Shown piece after piece: positions 7,947-18,600 of a stretch of 32,500 nt of DNA. A program made the translations under genes and the position numbers. The stretch is from assembly GCA_018398765.1 (NCBI GenBank), contig JAHBMJ010000116.1, positions 1 through 32,500 on the forward strand, in the 5' to 3' direction. Numbering within the stretch: position 1 is the stretch's first letter; each line of letters opens with the position of its first letter. The DNA comes from Chromera velia. Taxonomy: Eukaryota > Sar > Chromeraceae. Under the pieces are notes generated by a model. That model saw nothing but the letters and a program-made list of their open reading frames with translations. It searched no databases and had not been told where the DNA came from.

Positions 7947-10900
7947 ATGGAGGAGACAGATGCCCAAAAAACTTTCAGGGAAGGTGTCAGGAGCCACTCA
8001 GATTTGTTCAAGAAGACTGTAACGAAGGAGATGCTGGCTGAGTGGGCCGATAAGAAGATCCCCGAAGAAAAGTTGTATTGTGCGGATCTCCGACAGCATG
8101 TGGAGGCGACCGCAAAACGGCTTTTCCCTCGTGTGCCGGTCCATGGGTCAGCCTGGAATTTGAACGACTTCAGCAGGGATGTTGTCGAGGCCCTCGGTTT
8201 TCAGATCAAGCAGGATGAGGAGCCGCACGAGTCAAACAGCCGAAAAATGAGACCCTTCTTCTTGCGGCCAGTCCGCATCGTTCCCATAAAACCTCCGACT
8301 GCAGCAGGCAAGGGGAGGGAACGGTTACGGAGCAGGAGCAGGAGCAGGGAGACAGACCGCAAGAGAGAGGAGGGGGGCATCGAGGGCGGGGACTCCGTTG
8401 GGGAAGCAGCCGCGGCCTCAGTGTCGACGCCGACCAACATGAAGTCCCCGTTCCTCAAGGAAAAATTCAACGAGTTCATGAGACACACACCACCGTCGCG
8501 CAGACAGATAGTGCGGGAACAGTTGAGCTCTTTGGTCGAGGTCGCAAAAATGGACAAGCAGCTGCAGGACCACAAGAGGAACATGATGAGTCAGTCTTTG
8601 TGCAGTTCATTCAATGACCTGCACTGTACCGTAAAGGATGTGAAGATTGCACGGGTTCCTTTCATGGGAAGCATGAGGCACACTTGGTTGATTTCCTTTA
8701 CGTACTGAAAATCACTTTTGAGCGCTTCTGCCTGATCGCCTGTGTATTTCCGTGCACTCATTAGAATAAGACCTTCAGTGAGTCTGCCTGTCTGCCTGGC
8801 AGTGCCTGTTTGCCTGCCTGAGGGGGAAAAAAGAAAACATGTAGCCTGTCTGCCTGCCTGCCTAGTACCCTGTCTGTTGTCTCCATGAGAAGAATGAAGA
8901 AAAGAAAAAAAAACGGAAATAACATGCTTGTCTGCCTGCCTGTTTGCCTGCCTCTCCGCCTGTCTGCCTGCCTGCCTCTTTGCGTGCCTGCCTGCCTGTC
9001 TGCCTGCCTGCCTGCCTCTCTGCCTGCCTCTCTGCCTGCCTCTCTACCTGCCTCTCTGCCTGCCTCTCTGCCTGCCTGCCTGCCTGCCGGCCAGCCTGCT
9101 TGACGGCCTGCCTGCCTGTCTCTCTGCCTGCACGCCTCTCTGCCTGTCTCTCTGCCTGCCTACCTCTCTGCCTGCCTACCTGTCTGCCTGCCTGCCTCTC
9201 TGCGTGCCTGCCTGCCTGCCTGCCTGCTTACCTGTATTTCTGGAGACTCATCCGGGACAGTGCCTTCGGTGAGTCGGTTTGCCCTTGCGTGCGCAGCCGT
9301 AACATGATATAAGAATATACAACAAAGTGCACTCATTCTTATGCTGTCGTGTTCCACCTCCTGCATTGTGTTAAAACTAAATTTCCGTGCAGTCATGACA
9401 AAAGTGGCCCAAACCGTGTCAGGAAATCCCCGGTCAAATGCGACTTTCTTTGATGTCGAGGTCCTGGAGTTCGAGAGTTCCTGGGTACAATTACAGCGGG
9501 ACAGCGAAAACGCTCGTTCAAGGATCAGGAGTGTCCGTCTAACTTGGCTGGTCCGTCCTTCGATCTGCGGCGATCCTTGTCCGCTGTTCCTTTGGTTCCC
9601 TTTGTCGCATCACGGCTTTGTGTTTCCCCTTCGTTCACCTCATTTCCTCTTCTCCGCTGTTTTAAAGCCGCACTTCTGGCGACAGATAGACATAGCGGGA
9701 AGGCCCTTGAGCGGAACATATCAATCAATCATTCTCTCTGCCCAGCCATCATGATATCAGTAACTTACCGAACCTCCTGTGAGCCCTCTTTTTCACGGTC
9801 TGAGCTAGTCATGCATGATTCCCTCCCCTCTGGTAACGCTCTAGATGGCCTCAAGTCTCCCGTTTACCCTGATGTCTTTGCCCACTTTTTGTTCGGTGGC
9901 TTCTTTCCTCCCTCCAACCTTCTGCATCCTTCTGCCCTATGCATTCAGTCCGCTTCATGCGGTCTCTTTTGCATGACACTGTTTTGCGGTACTGAAAATT
10001 CTTCAACTCGTTGCCTTTATCTGTGTCTGGCTGTACGAGGATGTGCCCTTTTTGTATCTTCGTGCAGGAGAAAGACCAAGAACGTACTGGACTTTGGAAA
10101 GCACTTTGTCGCTTCAGGGCCTGCTCGCGTGTCAATTCGTCTGACTCCCTGCCTGCCTGACGACGTGCGGGAGTGTAAAATTGTCCTGTCTTTCCCTCCA
10201 CAGGGGGAAGAGCTGGGGGACCCAATGACGGTGGAGTGGGAGCTGAAGCGTGAGGAGATCCCGGACACACTCGAGACAGAGGTTGCCCTCGAAGACTTCG
10301 AACGCGCAATCAAGTTCGGCGAGGGGACGATGCGATTCAAGGCAGCGTTCAAGCCTCTCCTCTTTTCGGTGTGTCAATGAATTCGTCGGATAATTGTCTT
10401 CATTTGGTGTTTTTTTGACTCTGACTCCAATCTTTTCTTTCATTCTTTCCTTCTTTTATGTTGCAGTCTTTTTTCTTGTTCTGACTGTCTTTCGTTCTTT
10501 GTTTTCTTGCCTCCATTCGTTCTAATTCCTCTTTTACTTATGTGACAGTCGAGCTTTCTTGCGGTCGCTTGCGTGCATGGTTCCTCCATGTTCCTTCCCT
10601 CCCATTTCCCTCCCCTTTTTGGTTTTTGTCTTCTTTCTTACAAGAAGCATATATGCAAAGTTGTGTGTCTACATGATATATTTTTTCAGCTTCTCCGTGT
10701 ACGCAGGCAAGCAAGCGCGACCCTATCAGAAAGAAGGTCAGGGCTGAGCTCCAGTCGTCGGGGGGGGGAGGGGACGAGGACTCCGAGGTCGAAGAAGATG
10801 AGCAACAGGTGGGTCTTGGCGGGGAGGTTGGAGGAGACGAGCAGCAGATGGGCTTTGGCGGGGGGGTTGGAGGAGACGAGCAGCAGATGGGCTTTGGCGG

Positions 10901-11225
10901 GGGGGTTGGAGGAGACGAGCAGCAGGCGGGCTTCGGCGAGGGGTTTGGAAGAGACGAGGCTCAGCAGCAGGCGGGCTTTGACGGGGAGGTCGAAGAAGAC
11001 GAAGAGGGCGCAAATGGAGGAGAATCCGATTATCAGGGAGGAGAGTGGGTCCCTGGAGGTCAGATGCCCAACTTCACATGGCATCATCCGTCACCCTTTC
11101 TCTCTTTTCCTTTTCCACCCATGTTCTTTCCCCGCTTTCCACCGGGTATGGCGTTCCTCCCCAGGGGCCCACCTTTCCCATTTCGCCCGCCTGGGCCGCC
11201 TTTCGACGACCCCACCGACCGCTGA
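7947..11225 (+). CDS. Multi-exon gene, unknown protein with SR-rich segment and Gly/Gln-repeat, Pro/Phe-rich tail
   Basis: I do not recognise the family. The first coding block starts at ATG 7947 (context GAAATGG) and is open to 8708. It has charged helices, an RS-dipeptide basic patch (RLRSRSRSRETDRKR) and an Ala-rich linker. Later exons follow TGCAG/CACAG acceptors. Segments 9246-9268 and 9393-9532 join in phase (…RDSAF-V-MTKVAQ…), and 10204-10368 and 10707-11225 both join in phase 0. The junction out of the first block is unresolved. The last exon carries DEQQ(M/A)GFGGGVGG-like repeats, then an FP/PP-rich C-terminus ending at TGA 11223-11225. An alternative third exon start is at 10068. 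It is probably a nuclear or RNA-associated low-complexity protein, by composition only. Confidence 0.5.
8774..9240. repeat. (TGCC)n low-complexity tract, intronic
   Basis: Tetranucleotide TGCC/CTGC runs with interspersed CTCT lie between coding blocks of the 7947-11225 gene. They produce long Cys/Leu/Pro frames on both strands that are artefacts. Two short embedded segments (8828-8860 and 8873-8930) match, in reverse orientation, the composite repeat at 31.8-32.4 kb. Confidence 0.85.
10797..10990 (+). repeat. Coding minisatellite: Gly-rich DEQQxGFGG repeat in the last exon
   Basis: About five imperfect in-frame units of 39-45 bp encode GG-DEQQ-(V/M/A)G(F/L)G-type repeats; the two central units are almost identical in DNA. 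They end in an acidic VEEDEEG segment. Length variation among alleles is likely. Confidence 0.75.
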
Positions 11226-12363
11226 GGCCTGAGAGGGGAGGAACCAAACGCTGACGGGGGGGGGACCATGCATCAGGGAGTGTTTTTGAAAAAATATGAA
11301 GAAGATCAGCGTACAGTCACGGCGGCAGTGAGTCAGTACGTGTTATGGGCGGTTATGGGTCGAAGGGCCAAAGGTATTGAACAGTATAGTCAACCGCTTG
11401 CTCACTGACAGGTCAAAGACATACAGGTGAACCCTGAAAAAAAATTTAGGAAAGTGATAGAAAAATGATAGAAATGAAAAGGTAGAAAAGTGATAGAAAT
11501 CAGAATTTAATTTCTAATTAACATGTTAGAAATTAAACTAGAAATTAAACTTATAATTTCTATCAGATGTTAAAAATATTAGAAAAATAATAGAAACTAG
11601 GGTATATACACTAGTACACATTAAAAAATTCTTTGGAATTTTTTATGCGCATCATAGATCATCATAGTAAACTCATTTACAGAGATGTAAAATGTACCTA
11701 GCCAATAGCCACTAGCCAATCTGCCATTGAATCTGGGACCCTTTGGCTAACTCTAGCCAATAACTAGCTAATATCACATCATACTAAGCACATACCTAAA
11801 AGTCCTTTTCAGACAATATTAAGCGCTACAAGATTTTTGTTTACAGTTTCTGGTCAGTGACATAATACTACTATTTTTTTGTAGAAGTCCGTTTTGCATT
11901 AACTGATAGCTTTCTACAGATGGATTTTCACCAAGGTAGAGTGATTTATGGAGCTGCATGAAGCTTCATTGTGCTTCAAGTTGAACACCGACCATGCACC
12001 AGAATACACCAGAAATGTTCTTCAATCCTTCTTCGGACAGAAGGCACCTGGGCTCAGTGGGCTGGCCGCGTGCGAAAGATAGAAGAGGATGGATGATTCA
12101 AAGACAACAACCAGGACAGCAACTGGTGCACGCGCACACTCTTTCGCCCACTCTACCAAACAGCAAACACGAATTCAGGTCCCTTTTACTCTCTGCATCC
12201 ACGCTGGAATTGCACTCGAATTAGATATCGCCTGGAAAACAAACGATCGAATTCTCTATTGGTCTGTTTCTACTATGCCCTCCATTCCACTGGGCGGATT
12301 CAGAATCAAATAAAGTCTACCAAAGACCCCTGCACAAGCTCATTGAAGCAACGCGGCTACCGG
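11226..12363. other. Intergenic, AT-rich with TAGAAA-type repeats
   Basis: It lies between the 3' end of the plus-strand gene and the 3' end of the minus-strand C11 gene. From 11440 to 11900 it is strongly AT-rich, with repeated GATAGAAA and AGAAATTAAACT motifs in direct and inverted orientation. No gene or structured RNA is evident. The portion just below 12364 should be the 3' untranslated region of the minus-strand gene. Confidence 0.5.
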
Positions 12364-13260
12364 TCACAACCCATAAAATGCCGGAAGAGAGCGTTGCCTG
12401 ATGAGGGGAAACCCCCTCTCATCATCCAACGTCTCTCCTTCAGGCTCCACTCTGCGATCTCTGTTGTCTCTTTGGAACAGACCACCGGGCCCTCCTCCTC
12501 CCCATTCCTCCACTGTCCTTGTCCCCCCCAACCTCGATCTTTCACTCCCAGCCTCCACCACGTCTCTGTTACCGTTGCCATACATGAATCCAGACGAGGC
12601 AAACACACCCACCATTCCCCCCCCTCGTGACTGAACCGCCTCAGTGGACCCCTCGCTCTCGGGTTCTTCCAACACTGGGCATGGGGTATTCCCCTCAAAA
12701 CCTCCCGGTTCAACTCCTCCAGGAGCACTCTCCTCTATCCCCTCTCTCTCGTCTCCCACTCCCATCACCCCATGTCGCCTCGACCCTCCTGGCTGTGTCT
12801 CTCTGAGACATCCTCCCTCATCCCGATCTTGCTCTCCTCCTGCCTGGGGGAGATGCACAGGCGCGGGCAAGGGGGACGCGGAAAGGGCGGGAAGCGCAGA
12901 CAGAGAGAGCGCGTGCAATGGCAAAGGGGGGGCTGATGGACTTGGAAACACCGAGGCAAACTCCAACCACCCCCTTCCCCCCTCATCAGGCAATTCCCTC
13001 TCCCCGTCTCCCGCCCCTCCCTCAGGATTCCTCTCAGGCAGACTCCACCCTCCAGGGCCAGTCTGACTGTCTCTACCAGGAGAGCTCTCAGGAAAGGGCG
13101 CCGTCTCCCCCATGGAAGATGCCGTCTCCTTCTTCCCCCCCCCGTCTCCTACCCGAGCTAATTTGCGCTTCCTTCTCCTCCTCCAGCACACACAGCAGAT
13201 GGAGAAGATCAGGACAAAGACAGCGAAGGACACCAAGGCAATCACCCACCATGGGGTTTC
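12364..13260 (-). CDS. C11 peptidase gene, exon 13 (transmembrane helix and cytoplasmic tail)
   Basis: The acceptor GTCCAG leads in phase 0 into ETPWWVIALVSFAVFVLIFS and a Cys-rich end of the helix, then WRRRRKRK. The tail of about 270 residues is rich in Gly, Pro, Ser and acidic residues, with no recognised domain, and ends in PAFYGL and TGA at 12366-12364. A single helix followed by basic residues predicts type I topology with the peptidase outside. Confidence 0.85.
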   Translation of the reverse strand, partial: ETPWWVIALVSFAVFVLIFSICCVCWRRRRKRKLARVGDGGGKKETASSMGETAPFPESSPGRDSQTGPGGWSLPERNPEGGAGDGERELPDEGGRGWLEFASVFPSPSAPPLPLHALSLSALPALSASPLPAPVHLPQAGGEQDRDEGGCLRETQPGGSRRHGVMGVGDEREGIEESAPGGVEPGGFEGNTPCPVLEEPESEGSTEAVQSRGGGMVGVFASSGFMYGNGNRDVVEAGSERSRLGGTRTVEEWGGGGPGGLFQRDNRDRRVEPEGETLDDERGFPLIRQRSLPAFYGL

Positions 13261-15595
13261 CTGGACATGCCTCGCCACTTTCTCCCAACTCCAATCACCG
13301 GACCCTGACCTTCTTGGATCCCCCCCCTCCGCCTGTTCCTCTCCGTTGCCTTCCTTCTCGTCATCCCCAGGCTGCTACAAAGGGAAACAAGAGAGAGAGA
13401 GAGAGAGGAAAAGAGACGAGAACAGAAGATCATAAAAGAGAAGACAGACGAAGAGAGTGGGGAGAAGACTACCCCCGCAACTCTCCTAGGCTCAAACGTG
13501 ACCTGTTGACTATCCTCACCGGATTGAGACCTGATTCAAAGGTTGAGACACGGAGAGGGAGAAAGAAAAAGAGGCAACAAAGGAAAGGCAAGAAAAACGC
13601 AGAAAGAAAAAAAGTGACGGAGGGTCGGCCTCCCACTGGAGAGAGGAACACACAGTAGATAAGCGAGAAGCAACTCACCTACCTCAATGATTTCTACCTC
13701 CGCCCCCAACCGAAAGAACTTCCCAAAGTCGCTCTGCATCAGTTCACTTCCCGTCTCTCCGTCTCCACTCTCTTCTGCCTCCTCCAGTTGTCTCTGCAAC
13801 TTCAACGCCGTCTCCATTGGCCCCACCGTCATCACCACTTCAGTTCGGAACTTTCCATTCTCGGCGTCTGCTGAGTGGAGAAGTCGGTGGAGACTGGACA
13901 CTTTCGCATCCTGTCTCCTGCCTCCAACTGACCGAGCCAAGCTTCTCTCAAACACGCCAGTGAACCACTGACGGGAAAACCGAAACTCTTCCAGCATTGA
14001 CGTCAAAGTTGCCACCAGGCGGAGACGGACTGTCACCAACTCCCCGTCCCCGTCTCCTACCGTCTCCGGAACAGCCACGCAATGGCGGTCTGATACTTCA
14101 AACCCCTCCTTGCACGCACAAGCGAACGCCCCCTGTGGACGGAGAAGGAACATCATAAAGAAAGAGGCTTGCTTGAGAGAATGAACGAGAAGATTCGCTG
14201 CGTTCCGACTTCCGTGTCTCACACAAAAATCAAATTTAGCAGGCTTGCGGAGGAATTGTTGTACGACCACACACCCTGTTCTTATCCAATGACGCACGAA
14301 TCCACGATCTCTTCTCACTCACTGACCTCAAAGTTGACGCACTGCACCTCCGGTCCCGCCCCGCAGGATTCCTCCGGCAGCAGGTCATTAGCGCACTCGT
14401 CCACGTCTGTGCACTTCCCGCTGCAGAGCGCTCTCATGAAACCAGGAGGAAATTAAAGAGATTTGACGTAAATTAGAGTCATCTAGAAACGAAGAGTGGA
14501 AGGCAAAGAGAACAATGAGTGACATCCCGAAACTTCCTTGAAAGCAGTTTTCTGTTTCTCTCCTTCTTCTCCTCTTCCCCCATGCACCCACCAACCTGGT
14601 TTCATCCAGTTGAAAGCCCTGAGGGCATGTGGGCGAGAAGAGGGCCTCTCTGTGTGGAAGAGACACACTCGTGCTGTTGGTGGCGGTGGCAGTGCGGGAG
14701 GTTTCGTTTGGGATGGGATCCGCTCTCGGAGAAACTACCCCTCCGTCCCTCTGGGGTGTAAAAACACCCCCTCTCCTCTGAGGAATGACTGTGCCCTGCC
14801 CCCTCTGAGGAATGACTGTGCCCTGTCCCCTTTGAGGAATGACTGTGCCCTGCCCCCTCTGAGGAATGACTGTGCCCTGCCCCCTCTGAGGAATGACTGT
14901 GCCCTGCCCCCTCTGAGGAAGAAATGCCCCCCCTCCCCTCTGAGGTCTGAAAGAAGTCCCCTGAGACCATTCAGGTCTGAAGAAAAGAAGAGACCCCCCC
15001 GAGGAATAAGGGAAGTAACTCGGGGGGCGGGAAGAAGGGGGAGGAGCTAGTCTCTGCCACTGCTTCTCTGTCTCCTCAGCCATTCTCCTCCTAGGACCCG
15101 TTCCCGTCTCCCCGTCCCTCTCTCTCTTCCTCCTCGACATCGTCTCAGAGCACCCACTCACGGAGGGCCCATTATTCCCTTTTAACCCTACTCCTTCATC
15201 CCCGTCTCCACCGTCTTCGCATTCCTCCTCTATTGACGCCGTCACGTTCCGTCTCCTCTCCTCCCTCTCCTTCTCCCTCTGCCCGAATCTCTCTGCCACC
15301 CCCGCGTCAACCCAACACTCCCCCCCTGCCTCGTCCTCCACAACCTGTTTGAGGAAGTGGGAGATTCCAGAACTGCAAAAAGCGACAGACAAGGAGACAA
15401 GATTCAACGTGTTTGGTTCTATGGCATGTTTCGTTCTTCCTGCCCCCCCTCTCCCCCAAAAGAGACTGACTCAAATTTCTCGAAGAATTCCTCTTGGCGA
15501 CTCAGAGAACTGGAGGGGTTCGTGCACACCTGCAGGGAGGGAAGGACGCAAAAGCAATCAATGCTTTTCCCTCTCTTTGCCTATTGAGGACACCC

Positions 15596-15635
<40 letters not shown>

Positions 15636-18600
15636 CTACACACACAGATATGAGACAGAGACATACAGGACCAGAGACAAGCACCACCCCAGAGATCTCT
15701 AGATTTGCTGACAGACAAATAAGGAGGCAGGTAGGAATGCAGGTGGACGAACAGGAGAGGAGAGGAGAGCCAATCAACAGAAAGGCACCCCTGCTAGCTA
15801 GGGGGTCAAGAAGGCGCAGATAGAAGAGCGGCAGGGAAAGAAGCGACCCCCTGACTGCCTGCCTGACCCTATTTGAGTCATCTGCCTCCAGAGGGATAAA
15901 GAACGAGAGACCCGTATGGCGACCGTGCGCCCCCTCTGAGTGGTGCAGCGTCAGGGCGTCTCTGAAGGCGTCTCTTGTCACTTCGATCTGCTCAATCAGG
16001 GCTGAAGTCACATTGAAGAAGTCACCCCTGACAGCCCCCCCAAGGCCGGAATCACTCCTGACATCCCCCCTGAGAGTGATTCGCGTCTCGTTAGAGAGGA
16101 GTTCCAGGAACTCACCCAAATCCCCACACGTGCACGCAGAGCACCCCTCTACCCGTGCAGTCTGCCGCAAGGCCTCTCGGACAACCGCAGAGACTTCTGA
16201 AGAGCCGCACCGGAAGAGCGTCTGCAGAATTCAATCAGACAGATCTTCAGCTCTCTGTCTCGAAAGAAAGAAAAAACCTTCCATTGTGCGAGACGCGTCT
16301 CAGGGATCTACCGTGAGAAGGGACCTGGTTGGACACCATGTGAGCACCTACCAGATCTCATAAACACTTCTCAGTATTGAAACACACATATGAACACTTC
16401 ACTAAGGATACAGACAGACCTCACACGAGTGTCATAATTACAATCAGCACATCGCCCTCTTTCTGTTTCATCGTTGATTCACACACGTATGCCCCTTCTC
16501 CCTCCCCCCCCACTCACTTTCAGTGCTTCATCCAGACGATCTCTGAAGTCCAAGAAGGCAGACGTCTTCACAAGAGACAGAGTCAATGGATTCCCCATCT
16601 CCACCCAGGCTGCGTTGCGACCCGTAATCTGCAGTTGGCAAAACAAAAAAATATACCTTCATACGCATCAATGCAGAGTGCGGTGAAAGAAAATAAAGCG
16701 ACGAGTGAGGGTCAAGATGGAAATTCGCGCGTGAAAATGCTGAATGGTTATGCAGAAGCAGTCAGAAAGCACAACGGACAGACTGCCTCTCCAAAGTTCC
16801 GAGAAAGAAAACTGCCGGAGACCGAAAGCACAAGAACGCAGACGTGACTACCTGACTGACCGTGTAGCCCTCCCACATCCGTGTCCCCAACTGCAAAGGA
16901 GACAGAGTACCCCCCTCCCCGTCTGTTGCAGCGAGGACTCTCCAGTTCCATCCAGAGGAGGGCTCGTTGGCCTCACTGGCGAGAATGTACTCAGCTGCAG
17001 AAGGGGAAGAAGAAGAAGAAGAAGAGAAGGAGGGAAGGATGGAGGTGCATTGATTGATTTGCACATGGGGGGGGCATACCGACTCTTCTCACACTCTGGA
17101 GAGAAGAGGCATCCACACACATCTCTCTCCCACACACACCTCTTCTTCCTTCTTCTGCTCTCTCCACCTCCCGACTGTCCAAGAGAACAAACAGTTCCTT
17201 CCACGTCTGTACACAAGCAACCATGCAGCACCTAACAGAAAGACAGAAAGAAAAGAAAGAAAGAAAGAAAGAAAGAAAAGAAAGAAAGAAAAAAAAAAAG
17301 AAAGAAAGAAAGAAAGAAAGAAAAGAAAGAAAAAAAGAAAGAAAGAAAGAAAGAAAGAAAAGAAAGAAAGAGAGAAAGAAAGAAAGCAAGGAAGGAAGGA
17401 AGGAAGGAAGAAAGAACGAAAGAAAGACAGTCTCTCTGTCTGCAGACAGATCAAACCAACCAACCAAAGGGCGAGAGAGTATCCACAACAGAGAGGGACC
17501 CCATCAAGCAAGCGTCCATCCCAAGAAAGGAAAGTCTCAGCTTCCCCCCTCCCCCTGTCTCCTGCTCCCGGCTCCTCTCTGACCCCCAGAGACCCGCCTC
17601 GATCCCCGACCGAACAGCACTAAGACGCATGCCCCCCTCCTCAGGGTGACTCTGGTCCTTTCCCAGGCCCACCCACCCAGCACCGTGACTCCTGCAAAAC
17701 AAATCACAAACACTAGTACGCAGTGTGGGGAGAACACAGCAAGTTTGGACATGCACCCCATGCGCACACATTCTCTCAGAGCTGCGAGATGGATGCGGGG
17801 GCGAATTTAGGGAACCCGACAGAAAAAAAGAGACACCCTCAGTACACACCCATCCAAATGTGTTGTATTTGCTTTCGAACCCCTCTATCCCCCCACACAT
17901 ACAGATTGGTCACACCCACCAGAAAGTGAGACCGTAGTGGGTCGCCCCAAAGGTGTCCACGCCTCTCTTCACAAAGTCTGCCAGGAGAGAAGGAGACCCC
18001 ATGTTTACCTGCAACCACACACTCACGCACCGTGGGTGCAACAAAATTTGAATAAATGAATCCAGCATGGCGTTGCAGTGTTGTTTAGTCAAAATTTATT
18101 TCTTCCTTTTTGCGCCCCTCCAGTTCTCTGTTTTCTTTCTGCCTGTCGGTCGCTCTTGTTGAAGTCGCTTTCTTCCTTCCTAAAAATAAAAAAAATGTTT
18201 CACCTTCTCTCTTTTCTTTCGAAAAAAAAAGCCCCTGTGTTCTCTCTTCACACCAACAGTGACCCTCCCTTCTGTTTGCGGATTGACTGACCTCCCCGTG
18301 GTCCTTCAACAGGACCCACTCGAGCCTTTCCCTCTGCTCGCTCCACACGAGCAGCAGCTCGAAGGCGCCCGTGAAGTCCCCAGTGGAACGAGAGGGAGAC
18401 TCATCAGCATCAGCAGAGTTGGAATCTGTCGACGTTGGATGTGAATGGGGGGGGGAATAGGCAGGAGCCTGTCGAGAGGAAGAAGGAGAAGAGGACGGAA
18501 GCGCATCCCCCCGCATTCTCCAACGAAACTCCACCACTTCTTCCTCTCCTGTCAACGAACTCTGGGGACACCCATTCACCACACCCACAGACACCAAACG

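Noticed and set aside
8928..9312. Long Cys/Leu/Pro-rich frames on the plus strand
   Set aside because: They are open in all frames because the DNA is a TGCC/CTCT repeat; no start context or motif, and the tract is intronic in the gene model.
10171..10203. A tiny intron ending at the CCTCCACAG acceptor
   Set aside because: 33 nt is too short to be credible as an intron by itself. The acceptor is kept only as the possible end of the longer intron starting at 9533.
12918..13658. Plus-strand 246-residue Pro/Ser/Arg-rich frame
   Set aside because: It is antisense to the C11 tail exon, and its composition mirrors the minus-strand coding sequence.
14388..15407. 339-residue minus-strand frame with RGQGTVIPQ repeats as one protein
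   Set aside because: The middle is a 27-bp minisatellite that stays in frame by chance; a strong GTGAGT donor at 15161 and in-phase EGF exons downstream show that it is intronic.
16991..17623. Phe/Ser/Leu and Lys/Arg/Glu frames over the GAAA tract
   Set aside because: Product of a purine microsatellite; the true exons on either side use other frames and splice around it.
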